Shown: positions 34,447-43,092, counted from the first letter of the stretch. The stretch is 64,000 nucleotides of DNA from Paraburkholderia sp. BCC1886 (GCF_900996245.1 NZ_CAAJGK010000048.1:44774-108773); one strand, 5' to 3'. Program-made: numbers and translations. Notes: a model not told the origin generated them from the sequence alone.

Positions 34447-35130
34447 ATGCGAATCCTGATCGTCGAAGATGAAGCGAAGACCGGCACCTACCTGCGCAAG
34501 GGACTGACCGAAGCGGGCTTCGTCGTCGATTGGGTGGTGGACGGTGTGACCGGTCAACATCTCGCGCTGACCGAAGACTTCGACCTGATCGTTCTCGACG
34601 TGATGCTGCCGGGTCAGGACGGCTGGACCGTGCTGAAGAATCTGCGCCTCACGCGCTCCACGCCGGTGCTGCTGCTCACCGCGCGCGACGATGTCGACGA
34701 CAAGGTGCGCGGCCTGGAAATGGGCGGCGACGACTATCTCGCCAAGCCGTTCGATTTCGTCGAACTGCTCGCGCGCGTGCGTTCCATCCTGCGGCGCGGA
34801 CACGGCCGCGACGCCGCCTCGCTGCACGTGTCGGACCTGGTGCTCGACCTGACCCGCCGCAAGGCCACGCGTCAGGGCGACACCATTCTGCTCACCGCGA
34901 AGGAGTTCGCACTGCTCTGGCTGCTCATGCGTCGTCAGGGCGAGATACTGCCGCGCTCCACCATCGCAGCCCAGGTGTGGGACATGAACTTCGACAGCGA
35001 CACGAACGTCGTCGATGCCGCCATTCGTCGCGTGCGTGCCAAGGTCGACGACCACTACGAGCCGAAGCTGATCCACACGGTTCGCGGCATGGGCTATGTG
35101 CTCGAAGAACGCCGCTCGCCCGTCCGATGA
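34447..35130 (+). CDS. OmpR-family response regulator (heavy-metal CusR/CzcR-like)
   Basis: The 227-residue product has a receiver domain (about 1-118) with acidic pocket EDE at residues 7-9, phospho-acceptor D51 in LIVLDVMLPGQDG, and Lys in YLAKPFD, plus an OmpR winged helix (about 130-225) with LTAKEFALLWLLMRRQGEILPRSTIAAQVWDMNFDSDTNVVDAAIRRVRAKVDD and IHTVRGMGYVLEE. The combination of FVELLARVRSILRRG and this winged helix is typical of the CusR/CzcR/IrlR heavy-metal subfamily. The stop overlaps the start of the kinase gene (ATGA). No metal efflux genes adjoin, so its target is unknown. Confidence 0.92.
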   Translation: MRILIVEDEAKTGTYLRKGLTEAGFVVDWVVDGVTGQHLALTEDFDLIVLDVMLPGQDGWTVLKNLRLTRSTPVLLLTARDDVDDKVRGLEMGGDDYLAKPFDFVELLARVRSILRRGHGRDAASLHVSDLVLDLTRRKATRQGDTILLTAKEFALLWLLMRRQGEILPRSTIAAQVWDMNFDSDTNVVDAAIRRVRAKVDDHYEPKLIHTVRGMGYVLEERRSPVR

Positions 35131-36614
35131 GCCGCTGCAAGCTGGCCTGTCCCGGGTTGTCGCGCGCCTTGCGGCGGCTTCTGAAGCCGCTCGCGCCGTT
35201 CATGCCGCACACGTTGCGCACGCGCCTCGCCATGCTGTTCGCGATCTCGACCTCGCTGCTGCTCGCTTTCAACGGCGTGCTGCTCTATCACAGCCTCAAA
35301 ACGCGTATCGAATCGACCGCCACGCGCGAGATGAACGCGACGCTCACCGGTCTTCAACTCGATCTGCAAACCATGGACGGGCTCGGCGCGATCAGTGCGA
35401 ATCAGGACATCTGGTACAGCCTGCTACACGGGCATCCGAACCTGGACATCGCGCTATTCGACATGCGCGGCACGCCGCTCACGCGCACCAAGGGTTATTG
35501 GCCGAACGTGGAAACGCTCGCCGTACGCACGAGTCTCGTGCCGGTGCAAGTCGCCGTCACGGGTCTACAGCGGCGCTTCCTGGTGGCCATGGCGCCGCTC
35601 GGCGGACGCTCGGGTGAACCGGTGCGTCTGGTCGTGCAGTACGACGCCAGCGGCGAGAGCGCGCTGCTGCGCGCCTATGCGCTGACCGTGCTGCTGGTGA
35701 GCGTGATCGGCACGGTGGTGAACGCGCTGCTCGCATGGTGGATCGCGCGCTTCGGCTTGCGTCCGCTGGCGCGGCTCACCGCGCGCGCCGAGCAGATTTC
35801 CAGTTGCCGTCTCGCGCAGCCGCTGCCCGAACGCGACATGCCCGGCGAGTTGAAGGACCTGAGCCACGCCTTCAACCGTATGTTGGCGCGCCTCGACGAG
35901 TCCTTCACGCGGCTCGCACAGTTCTCCTCCGATCTCGCGCACGACATGCGCACGCCGCTGACCAATCTGCTCGCCGAAGCACAAGTCGCGCTGTCGCAGC
36001 CGCGTTGCGCCGACGACTACCGCTCCGTGATCGAGTCGAGCGTCGACGAATTCCAGCGGCTCTCGCGGCTGATCGACAGCATGCTGTTTCTCGCGCGGGC
36101 CGACAGCGCACAACGGCGTCTGCAGGTGCAAACCGTCGATGCGCGCGGCGAGGCGCTACGGGTGGCGGGCTTCTACGAAAGCATGGCCGCGGATGCGGGC
36201 GTGAAGATTCTCGTCATCGGCCACGCCCGCTTCGATGGCGACGTGCTGCTGGTGCAGCGCGCGCTGAGCAATCTGCTCGCGAATGCGCTCACGCATGCGC
36301 CGCGCGGCAGCATCGTCGAGGTGCGTTGCGTGGAGCGCGTACGCGACGTGCTGCTGACCATTTCCGACTGCGGGCCAGGCATCGCGCAACCGCATCTCGA
36401 ACGGATTTTCGACCGCTTCTATCGCGTCGATCCGGCGCGGCACAATTCCGCGCGCGGCACTGGGTTGGGTCTCGCCATCGTCAAGTCGATCATGAACGAG
36501 CACCACGGCGATTGCAGCGTCGACAGCATCGCGCACGTGCAGACCACGTTCACGCTGCGGTTTCCGCGGCGCGTGGCGAGCCCGTTGTCGCTGCGCGTGC
36601 CGCGACGCGCTTAG
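35127..36614 (+). CDS. heavy-metal-type sensor histidine kinase (CusS/IrlS-like)
   Basis: ATG 35127 overlaps the response regulator stop, giving 495 residues. Hydrophobic helix one (LAMLFAISTSLLLAFNGVLLY) and helix two (LTVLLVSVIGTVVNALLAWWIA) bracket a periplasmic sensor region of about 130 residues. A HAMP segment follows (GLRPLARLTARAEQIS), then the H-box SSDLAHDMRTPLTNLLAEAQ with His near 272, the N-box NLLANALTHAP, and the G-boxes DCGPGIA and GTGLGLAIVKSI. By the CusS pattern it should autophosphorylate on that His and signal to the partner regulator. A single operon with the regulator is clear from the four-base overlap. Confidence 0.92.
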   Translation: MSRCKLACPGLSRALRRLLKPLAPFMPHTLRTRLAMLFAISTSLLLAFNGVLLYHSLKTRIESTATREMNATLTGLQLDLQTMDGLGAISANQDIWYSLLHGHPNLDIALFDMRGTPLTRTKGYWPNVETLAVRTSLVPVQVAVTGLQRRFLVAMAPLGGRSGEPVRLVVQYDASGESALLRAYALTVLLVSVIGTVVNALLAWWIARFGLRPLARLTARAEQISSCRLAQPLPERDMPGELKDLSHAFNRMLARLDESFTRLAQFSSDLAHDMRTPLTNLLAEAQVALSQPRCADDYRSVIESSVDEFQRLSRLIDSMLFLARADSAQRRLQVQTVDARGEALRVAGFYESMAADAGVKILVIGHARFDGDVLLVQRALSNLLANALTHAPRGSIVEVRCVERVRDVLLTISDCGPGIAQPHLERIFDRFYRVDPARHNSARGTGLGLAIVKSIMNEHHGDCSVDSIAHVQTTFTLRFPRRVASPLSLRVPRRA

Positions 36615-36668
36615 TGGCCCGCTCGATGGGAGCCGTGGTGATAGTCTCGCAGGACGCTCCGCGAAAAA

Positions 36669-37562
36669 TCAGTCGAGAAATTCCGCCGCGCGTTGGCGCA
36701 ACTCGGCGCCGAAGTCGTCCAGCCAGCCGATCGACAGTCGCCAGCTTTGCCAGTACAGATCGACGTCGATCGGCTTGCCGGGTGCCAGTTCCACCAGTTC
36801 GCCATCGGCCAGTTGGGCGGCGATCATGCGCTCGGGGCACATCCCCCAGCCGAGCCCGGTCGCGCAGCCGCGCAGAAATCCGGCGACGTGCGGAATCCAG
36901 TGCAACGGCGGGTCGAGTTCCGCCCGCGTGATGCGGCGCATGAAACGCTTCTGCAACTGGTCCTTCGGATTGAAGTCGATGCACGGCGCGCGCCGCAATG
37001 TTTCGCGCGCCACGCCGTCGGCGAAATGACGGGCGAGGAAGTCCGGCGAACACACCGCCAGATAACGCATACGCCCGAGCCGGGTCGACCGGCAGCCCTG
37101 CACCGGCTCGGCCTGCGTGGTGACCGCGCCTTGCACGCTGCCGTCGCGAATCCGCTCGGCCGTGTGATCCTGATCGTCGATCACCAGGTCGAGCAGCATC
37201 TCGCGCTCGACACAGAACGGCGCGACCGCGTCGATAAACCAGGTGCCGACGCTATCGTCGTTCACCGCGACGCGCAGCGCCGGCCATGCTTCGACCAGCG
37301 TGCCGGGCAGCGCCGGCAACTGGCCGCCGAGTTCCGCCTCCAGCAGTTGCACCCGCTCGGTATGACGGCACAACAGCGCGCCGGACGGCGTCGCCACACA
37401 GGGTTGACCGCGCTTCACCAGCACGCTGCCAACCCGCTCTTCGAGCAGCTTGATGCGCTGCGAGACCGCCGAAGGCGTCACGTTCAGTTCGCTCGCCGCG
37501 CGGTCGAACGAACCGTGGCGCACCACGGCGGCGAGCGCGTCGAGCAGCGCATAGTCGAGCAT
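36669..37562 (-). CDS. argP: ArgP (IciA)-like LysR regulator of a LysE-type exporter
   Basis: The 297-residue product has the ArgP N terminus MLDYALLDALAAVVRHGSFDRAASELNVTPSAVSQRIKLLEERVG, a LysR helix-turn-helix with the family-typical Ser-Ala-Val-Ser-Gln-Arg recognition helix. It is divergent from a LysE-family exporter gene at 37660, the same pairing as argP-argO in E. coli and lysG-lysE in Corynebacterium. By that knowledge it would sense intracellular lysine or arginine and activate the exporter. The 97-bp shared gap should hold its operator. The gene symbol is by homology and context only. Confidence 0.85.
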   Translation of the reverse strand: MLDYALLDALAAVVRHGSFDRAASELNVTPSAVSQRIKLLEERVGSVLVKRGQPCVATPSGALLCRHTERVQLLEAELGGQLPALPGTLVEAWPALRVAVNDDSVGTWFIDAVAPFCVEREMLLDLVIDDQDHTAERIRDGSVQGAVTTQAEPVQGCRSTRLGRMRYLAVCSPDFLARHFADGVARETLRRAPCIDFNPKDQLQKRFMRRITRAELDPPLHWIPHVAGFLRGCATGLGWGMCPERMIAAQLADGELVELAPGKPIDVDLYWQSWRLSIGWLDDFGAELRQRAAEFLD

Positions 37563-37659
37563 TAGCGTTCCTTAATCGGCGTTAGAGTAATTAGCTTCTC
37601 TTATGAGCGGCCAGCCCGCAGACTAGCGCCCTTCGCTGTCCTCGTCTACTGGATCGACT

Positions 37660-38283
37660 ATGAACTGGCTGTCCTTCTCGCATGGTGCCGCGCTGTGCGC
37701 TTCGCTGATCGTGACGATCGGCGCGCAAAATGCCTTCGTGCTGCGCCAGGGCATCATGCGCTCGCACGTGGTCAAGATCGTCGCGCTGTGCGCATTGTCG
37801 GACTGCATCCTGATCGGCGCGGGCGTGGGCGGCGCATCGGTGCTGGTGGAGCGTTACCCGGTCTTCGTCCACGCCATGCTGTATGTCGGACTCGCCTATC
37901 TCGTGTGGTTCGGTCTAAACGCGCTACGCCGCGCCGTACGCCCGCAGCATGCGGTGCTCGATACGGAAGAAGACGGCGGCAGCGCACCGCCGGCGCAGCG
38001 CGCACTACCCATCGTGCTGATGACGCTGGCCTTCACCTGGCTCAACCCGCACGTGTATCTCGACACCTTTCTGCTGATCGGCACGGCCGGCGCTCGCGAG
38101 CCGGACGGCGCCCGCGTTGCCTTCGCACTGGGCGCCATGGCGGTGAGCGTGAGCTGGTTCATCGGTTTGGGTTACGGGGCGCGCGCGCTGGCGCCATTGT
38201 TTCGCCGCGCGAGCGCGTGGCGGGTACTGGATGGCGCGATCGGCAGCATGGTGTTGCTGCTGGCGTTCACCCAGTTGCGGTGA
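37660..38283 (+). CDS. LysE/ArgO family amino acid exporter
   Basis: The 207-residue product has six likely membrane helices and the LysE/ArgO phrase GAALCASLIVTIGAQNAFVLRQGIMRSHV near residues 9-37, followed by FTWLNPHVYLDTFLLIG near 125 with the conserved Asn-Pro-His. Members export lysine or arginine, protecting cells from basic amino acid overload. Its divergent neighbour is an ArgP-like regulator, which makes control by intracellular lysine or arginine the natural inference. It converges with the DUF523 gene, with seven bases between stops. Confidence 0.92.
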   Translation: MNWLSFSHGAALCASLIVTIGAQNAFVLRQGIMRSHVVKIVALCALSDCILIGAGVGGASVLVERYPVFVHAMLYVGLAYLVWFGLNALRRAVRPQHAVLDTEEDGGSAPPAQRALPIVLMTLAFTWLNPHVYLDTFLLIGTAGAREPDGARVAFALGAMAVSVSWFIGLGYGARALAPLFRRASAWRVLDGAIGSMVLLLAFTQLR

Positions 38284-38290
38284 TTCTTCT

Positions 38291-38788
38291 TTAAGCGCCG
38301 CTCGCGCCGGCGAGTTCGCGTGCGAGTTCGGCGATCTGCGCCTCCGCGAACACCTGAATTCCATGCTGTCGCAACAAGGCGGCCGTTACACCCGCCCCGG
38401 CATGCGTCGCGCCGCTGAACTCTCCGTCGTAGATGAACGTGCTGCCGCATGAGGGACTACCGTCGGCGAGCAGCGCATAGCGGCAGTTTTCCGCCTGGGC
38501 ACGCGCGAGAGCAATCCGGGCGCCGGCCACGAACTGCGCGGTGACATCCGCGCCCGTGTTCTCGTGGATCGTCGCCCGTGCGGCCAGCACGTCGGCGCCG
38601 CTGCGGCGCCACTGGATCTCCGCGGGCGGACGCGGCGTCGGCAATCCGGCCGCCACTTCCGGACAGACCACCACCAGTCGTCCTTCATCGCGCCACTGCG
38701 CGAGCCACGCATCGCGCGCAGTTTTCGCCCGGCCGTTGTAACGGACGGGATGGCCAAGCAGACAGGCACTCACCAGAATCTTCAGCAT
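38291..38788 (-). CDS. DUF523 family protein
   Basis: The 165-residue product has the DUF523 pattern: LVSACLLGHPVRYNG near residues 6-20, VVCPEVAAGLPTPRPPAEI near 40-58, ARAQAENCRYALLADGSPSCGS near 95-116, and a closing GVTAALLRQHGIQVFAE. The conserved Cys residues and CxxG-type ends suggest a metal or sulfur role, but no function is established for the family. It is convergent with the LysE gene and divergent from the small DUF1328 gene downstream at 39005. Confidence 0.88.
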   Translation of the reverse strand: MLKILVSACLLGHPVRYNGRAKTARDAWLAQWRDEGRLVVVCPEVAAGLPTPRPPAEIQWRRSGADVLAARATIHENTGADVTAQFVAGARIALARAQAENCRYALLADGSPSCGSTFIYDGEFSGATHAGAGVTAALLRQHGIQVFAEAQIAELARELAGASGA

Positions 38789-39004
38789 ATCGATGCAGCG
38801 TCGCGACGACGCGACACGGGAATTCGGAGCGCCGATTGTACCGGGGCCGCCGGCCCTGACCTCACCGCCACCGCATGCGGCGACTGGTTGGGCACACCTA
38901 TTGCTGTAGTCCGCTCGCCGGCAAATAAACCGTCAAGGCACGCGGTGCTCGTGACGAGTCGCCGTTTTTCACTTCAATCCAGCAATCCATCGGTGGGAGG
39001 CCCC

Positions 39005-39166
39005 ATGCTTCGATACGCTGCAATTTTCCTTGTCATCGCAATCATCGCCGCGGTGTTCGGCTTCGGCGGCATTGCCGCCGGCGCGACGGAAATCGCCAAA
39101 GTCCTGTTCTTCATCTTCGTCGTGATCTTCCTGGTCACGTTGCTGATGGGCGTGATGCGACGCTGA
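39005..39166 (+). CDS. DUF1328 (YtjA-type) two-helix small membrane protein
   Basis: The ATG at 39005, four bases after GGGAGG, opens a 53-residue frame too short for most gene callers. It reads as two transmembrane helices, MLRYAAIFLVIAIIAAVFGFGG and IAKVLFFIFVVIFLVTLLMGVMRR, separated by IAAGATE. This is the conserved DUF1328/YtjA pattern of small inner-membrane proteins whose function is not established. A terminator-like structure begins 37 bases after the stop. Confidence 0.9.
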   Translation: MLRYAAIFLVIAIIAAVFGFGGIAAGATEIAKVLFFIFVVIFLVTLLMGVMRR

Positions 39167-39202
39167 CCGTAGGGTCGAAAGCATAGGCTGACCAGCCGAC
39201 CG

Positions 39203-39280
39203 CCCCGTTGCGCGCAGCATGATCGATTGCAAAAGTTGCTGCTGTCGATTGCAAAAGTTGCTGCCCGCAGCGGGGTTTTT
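39203..39280 (+). terminator. large terminator-like stem with two direct repeats in its loop (possible small RNA 3' end)
   Basis: CCCCGTTGCGCGCAGC (39203-39218) pairs with GCTGCCCGCAGCGGGG (39260-39275) with one G-U pair and one mismatch, and TTTTT follows. The 41-base loop holds most of two 20-base direct repeats starting TCGATTGCAAAAG (39223-39242 and 39245-39264, period 22). The structure probably ends the DUF1328 transcript, but a loop this large with exact duplicates is unusual for a plain terminator. The rest of 39281-39435 shows no feature. Confidence 0.6.
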
Positions 39281-39435
39281 ACCGCCCTTCCCGCGTTGTT
39301 CGCACTTCTTCGCCGATTCCCTCCCTCGACCTGTCTGCGGTACGTGACGAAAGCTCACGGTATCCCTTCGCATCCATCGATCGTCCTGCCGTTAAGATAG
39401 CGCCCACGCTTCGGCTCGTACGCTCATCGACGATC

Positions 39436-40305
39436 ATGCAAAACACCTCCACTGCTCCATCGCCCGCGATCAAAACTGCTACCGCCGGCGCAGCGCTGCT
39501 TTGCGTTCTGTCGATGTCGAGCGTGCAGTTCGGCGCGGCGCTGTCGGCGCCGACCATGGCCAGTTACGGTTCACTGAGCACCACCTGGCTGCGCCTGAGT
39601 TGGGCAGCCGTGGTGCTGGCCGTGTTGGTGCGACCGCGCCTGTTCAGCTATTCGCGCGCGCACTGGATGGCGGCATGTGCGCTGGGCGCGGCCATGGCCG
39701 GCATGACGATGTGTTTTTTCGCCGCACTGCAACGTATTCCGCTCGGTCTCGCCGTGGCGATCGAGTTTCTCGGCCCGCTGACCGTGGCCACCTTATCGGT
39801 ACGCAGACTACGCGCGCTGCTATGGCCCGTGCTGGCGATTGCCGGGGTCGTGCTGCTCTCGCGCGAGCACGGTGGCTGGATCGGCGAGCCGGTCGGCGTG
39901 CTGCTCGCGTCGTGCGCCGCGCTCGGTTGGGGAAGCTACATCGTGCTGATGAAAAAGACCGGCACGCTATTCGCCGGTCTGGAAGGTCTGTCGGTCTCGC
40001 TACTCGCCGCCGCGCTGGTGGCGACGCCGATCGGACTCGCGCAGAACGGCGGCCACGTTGCGCTCGCACAGATCGCGGCCACTGCGGGTCTCGCGTTACT
40101 CGTTCCGCTGTTGCCGTATGCCCTGGAGATGATCGCGCTGCGGCACCTGCCCGCCGCGTCGTTTGGGATCCTGATGAGTGTCGAGCCCGCCATCGGGGCA
40201 CTCGCCGGCTTCGTCGTGTTGCATCAGCCGATGGGCTCGCTGCAGATTGCCGGCATGCTGCTGGTGGTGACGGCGAGCGTCGGCGCGGTGGTGAGTGCAC
40301 GCTGA
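39436..40305 (+). CDS. EamA/RhtA-like transporter
   Basis: The 289-residue product has about ten hydrophobic helices in two EamA repeats, with SSVQFGAALSAPTMASYGSLSTTWLRLSWAAV and FAALQRIPLGLAVAIEFLGPL in the first half, and LMKKTGTLFAGLEG and AASFGILMSVEPAIGALAGFVVLHQ in the second. These phrases are typical of RhtA, the threonine/homoserine exporter of E. coli. Threonine export is therefore a plausible but unproven role. No regulator adjoins. A short CTCACG tandem repeat lies between its stop and the convergent rfbC homologue. Confidence 0.88.
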   Translation: MQNTSTAPSPAIKTATAGAALLCVLSMSSVQFGAALSAPTMASYGSLSTTWLRLSWAAVVLAVLVRPRLFSYSRAHWMAACALGAAMAGMTMCFFAALQRIPLGLAVAIEFLGPLTVATLSVRRLRALLWPVLAIAGVVLLSREHGGWIGEPVGVLLASCAALGWGSYIVLMKKTGTLFAGLEGLSVSLLAAALVATPIGLAQNGGHVALAQIAATAGLALLVPLLPYALEMIALRHLPAASFGILMSVEPAIGALAGFVVLHQPMGSLQIAGMLLVVTASVGAVVSAR

Positions 40306-40322
40306 GCGTCTCGCAGAAGGAC

Positions 40323-40353
40323 ACGCTCACGCTCACGCTCACGCTCACGCTCA
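40323..40353. repeat. CTCACG hexamer tandem repeat
   Basis: About five copies of the hexamer lie between the EamA stop and the convergent rfbC stop, overlapping the last codon of rfbC. The array is prone to slippage but, being at the very 3' end, would alter at most the last residues of RfbC. Confidence 0.75.
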
Positions 40354-40902
40354 GGAAATATTTTCGGCCTCGTAAAGACGGCGCCCGGCCGCATCCTTCG
40401 CGGCGAGCGTCGGCTCGAAATCGATCGGCCATTCGATGCCGATGTCCGGGTCGCACCAGAGCAGGCAGCGCTCGAGTTCGGGGAACCAGTATTCGGTGGT
40501 TTTCCACAAGCACTCGGCGGCCTCCGACAACACCACGAAGCCATGCGCGAAACCCGGCGGCACCCAGATTTGCCGCTGGTTCTCGGCGCTCAGATACGTG
40601 CCGCTCCATTTGCCGAACTGCGGCGAGTTGAGTCGCACGTCGACGACGACATCGAACACTTCGCCCACCACGACGCGCACGAGTCGCCCTTGTGGTCGCT
40701 GCACCTGATAATGCAGACCGCGCAGGACGCCGCGTACCGCGCGAAGGTGACGGTCCTGCACGAAGTCGAAACCCGGTAAGACGTCTTCGGCGAACTCGTC
40801 CGCACTGAAGCTCTCGAAAACAAAGCCGAGCGCGTCTCGGAACACGTCCGGCTCGATCAGCTTTACGTCCGGCAACGACGTCGCCATCACCTTGTTGGCC
40901 AT
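40351..40902 (-). CDS. rfbC: dTDP-4-dehydrorhamnose 3,5-epimerase (RmlC)
   Basis: From ATG 40900-40902 (MANKVMATSLPDVK) the product is 183 residues, the normal RmlC length, and aligns from its first residue with the family N terminus. The RGVLRGLHYQVQRPQGRLVRVV segment carries the catalytic His, but the usual QGKLVR reads QGRLVR, replacing the conserved Lys by Arg. QIWVPPGFAHGFVVLSE and LWKTTEYWFPELE follow. RmlC epimerises dTDP-4-keto-6-deoxyglucose on the way to dTDP-L-rhamnose for lipopolysaccharide or exopolysaccharide. It stands alone here; rmlA, rmlB and rmlD are not in the window, so it may be a paralogue with altered substrate. Confidence 0.85.
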   Translation of the reverse strand: MANKVMATSLPDVKLIEPDVFRDALGFVFESFSADEFAEDVLPGFDFVQDRHLRAVRGVLRGLHYQVQRPQGRLVRVVVGEVFDVVVDVRLNSPQFGKWSGTYLSAENQRQIWVPPGFAHGFVVLSEAAECLWKTTEYWFPELERCLLWCDPDIGIEWPIDFEPTLAAKDAAGRRLYEAENIS

Positions 40903-41026
40903 TGCTGCTTTGCTCGTAAGAGACTGCCAACGAAGACGCGGCCGCTTGCGGCCGCGTCTAACGATACTGCTCGTACGATGCGTCAGCGATGCACCTACCC
41001 GCTGACGCCGCGCGCGTGACGTTCTG

Positions 41027-42025
41027 TCACGACGCCTCGTTCGCGATGCGGCTGCGAGCACGATACTCCGTGGGCGACAACGACATGCGTTTGCGGAAGA
41101 TTTTCGCCAGACGGTCGCCGTTGCCGGTTCCGCTGCGGCGTGCAATCTTGTCGACCGGCAACTCGGTTTCGGTCAGGAAGTTGCAGGCAATGCGCAGCCG
41201 CACTTGCAGCAGATAGTCGGAAGGCGTGAGCTGCATTTCATGCTTGAAGCGGCGCAGAAAATTGCGTTCGCTCATTGCCGCTACCTGCGCGGCATCCGCT
41301 ACGGAAACCGGCCGGTCGCAATTCGCTTCCATCCAGCGAGCCGCCGCACGAATCTTCTCGGCCACGCTGAGCGTGCCGCCTTCGGCCGGCAGCGGCACCC
41401 ACGTCGACGCCATGCCCGGCATCACGCGGTCGGCCACGCTGCGGGCAAGTTCGGCGCCCAGATCGCGCTTGATGAACATCAACGCGCTGCGTGCACAGTC
41501 GTGACGGTCGTTCGAGGCATTGAAGGACGCCTCGGTCGCGGTGCTGCCCAGATAGCGGTTGATCTGCAGCGCGTCGGGGCCGGCCGGCACGGCGGCTTCC
41601 AGCACGAGACGGCCTTCGCCGATCGTTTCGATGGCGCGCGTGCGCGCCTGTACGGTACGCAGCCAGTTCAGCAGACGTTCGTCGCGCGCGGCCGCATGCG
41701 CGCCGAAGCCGCCCGCGATGAACAGCACGTCGAAACCGACGCCGAAGCGCGGTTCGATCCGGTCGGTCCAGATACGCGCCGACGACGAACTGGCGACACT
41801 GCCACCGTCGATCGACAGAAATTGCACTTCATAAGGCGGCTCTTCGCCAGCCCGTGAACTCGAAAGTTCGTTGGCGGTCTGGAACATCTCGACCACGGTG
41901 CCCGGCCCGAGCAGCCAGAACCCGTCGAACAGCAGCACGCCGATTCTCCGCGCAGCCGTGCGCACATTGGCGGTCGGTGTGTGCAGCCAGGTAATCCTCG
42001 CAGTGTCAAGGTGCATATGCGGCAT
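41027..42025 (-). CDS. GlxA-family transcriptional regulator (DJ-1/PfpI domain plus AraC HTH)
   Basis: The 332-residue product joins a DJ-1/PfpI-like N-terminal domain (about 25-195: RRIGVLLFDGFWLLGPGTVVEMFQTA and FDVLFIAGGFGAHAA) to an AraC-type double helix-turn-helix (about 225-325: PVSVADAAQVAAMSERNFLRRFKHEMQLTPSDYLLQVRLRIA and a second segment with TGNGDRLAKIFRKRMSLSPTEYR). The strand-loop where the DJ-1 nucleophilic Cys would sit reads ETIGEGRLV and has no Cys, so it should be a ligand-binding rather than an enzymatic domain. The target genes and ligand are unknown. The region upstream is an AT-rich gap of almost 700 bp. Confidence 0.88.
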   Translation of the reverse strand: MPHMHLDTARITWLHTPTANVRTAARRIGVLLFDGFWLLGPGTVVEMFQTANELSSSRAGEEPPYEVQFLSIDGGSVASSSSARIWTDRIEPRFGVGFDVLFIAGGFGAHAAARDERLLNWLRTVQARTRAIETIGEGRLVLEAAVPAGPDALQINRYLGSTATEASFNASNDRHDCARSALMFIKRDLGAELARSVADRVMPGMASTWVPLPAEGGTLSVAEKIRAAARWMEANCDRPVSVADAAQVAAMSERNFLRRFKHEMQLTPSDYLLQVRLRIACNFLTETELPVDKIARRSGTGNGDRLAKIFRKRMSLSPTEYRARSRIANEAS

Positions 42026-42717
42026 GATGTTTCCCCAAACTGTCTTACGTTGTGGACCCCGATGCCCCCGTTGACTGGCCGAATTGGTTGAAATGATTAT
42101 CGCGATTGAATTCGCCGGCCTTGCCGTTTTACGGATTAATCGTGATGTTAGCCGAATGCCTCGATATAGTAAATTTTAAAAACAAAACATTTTTGACGAA
42201 TTCAATGTATGAAGAAATCCTTTATTGCGCGTTTCATATGAAATGCATAAAGGTGTTTGTAGGACGGCGATTCGATCTGTTGCGGGAATGTGGGACTGGG
42301 TTCTACGGACAAACCCGGCCACGCTGGCATGCGAAGGAATTGTTTCAAACGTGAAATAAAAAACTTCGCACATAATGGCAGGACAACGCGATTTCATTCG
42401 CAAATTGTGAATTTATACGCAAATAGCGTACGGTAATTTCCACTCGCATTCGATTGCGACGGATTAATCGAAGAGCAGAATTGCCGGAATATTCAAAAAC
42501 GTTTCTAAACTGAAACATCGCAATGCCATTACGTCTGACTTAAGCGGAATCTTAAACGCCGGCGAGTGCGGTTTGCCGGCCGGGTTAGCCCAGACGTGGC
42601 CTGCGGCTCGCCTCGTAACTAAACAATCTTTCATGTGTGGATCGCGCTCTTTCAGAATTCCGCGCGCGTGGCGGCACGATAATTCCTGGACCGTGCTACC
42701 CGCCAAGGAGTCTCGAC
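42026..42717. other. 692-bp AT-rich gap with a 12-base palindrome
   Basis: The stretch 42090-42540 is clearly poorer in G and C than the surrounding genes, with several runs of four to five A or T. No convincing protein is encoded. TTTCATATGAAA at 42232-42243 is a perfect palindrome. An AAGGAG at 42705-42710 precedes the next gene. The gap probably carries control regions for the GlxA-type regulator on the left and for the gene at 42718 on the right. Confidence 0.6.
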
Positions 42718-43092
42718 ATGTCACGCCCCATGAGCATTGAAAGAGTCAATGAATACGGACAACAGGCTGTTCGCATCGCCATCGACAGCAACGCGGTCCT
42801 GGTGGAGGTCGCCGAGCTCGACGCGCTGATCGAACACCTCGGCGTGCTGCGCGCCGCGATGCGTCCCGAGGTGCCGAAGGAACCGTTGCGCACGCATCAA
42901 TACGTGATCGAGGTGGACCCGTGCTGGCACACCGAGAAGCATCCGCTGCACGAAGGCGCGGTCATGTTTCTGCGGCATTCGGGTCTCGGCTGGGCGGGCT
43001 TCGCGCTGCCTACCGAAAGTCTCGCCAAACTTCAGCAAGCCCTCGCGCAGCACCTTGAGGCGTCGCAAGAAGTTCACGGCATGCTCAATTGA
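42718..43092 (+). CDS. conserved protein of unknown function
   Basis: ATG 42718, seven bases after a strong AAGGAG, gives 124 residues. The N-terminal half (MSRPMSIERVNEYGQQAVRIAIDSNAVLVEVAELDALIEHLGVLRAAMRP) resembles a helical dimerisation motif. The C-terminal half (HQYVIEVDPCWHTEKHPLHEGAVMFLRHSGLGWAGFALPTESLAKLQQAL) is a compact beta-alpha segment. I do not recognise a named domain, and there is no signal peptide. It stands alone between the AT-rich gap and a LysR gene. Confidence 0.75.
   Translation: MSRPMSIERVNEYGQQAVRIAIDSNAVLVEVAELDALIEHLGVLRAAMRPEVPKEPLRTHQYVIEVDPCWHTEKHPLHEGAVMFLRHSGLGWAGFALPTESLAKLQQALAQHLEASQEVHGMLN

Noticed and set aside
40323..40353. A short regular repeat that could suggest a CRISPR or clustered array
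   Set aside because: The unit is only six bases with no spacers, so it is a microsatellite. No CRISPR array or cas gene was seen in the window.
42106..42354. An 82-codon frame in the AT-rich gap
   Set aside because: It has no domain, no ribosome-binding site and no codon pattern like the neighbouring genes.
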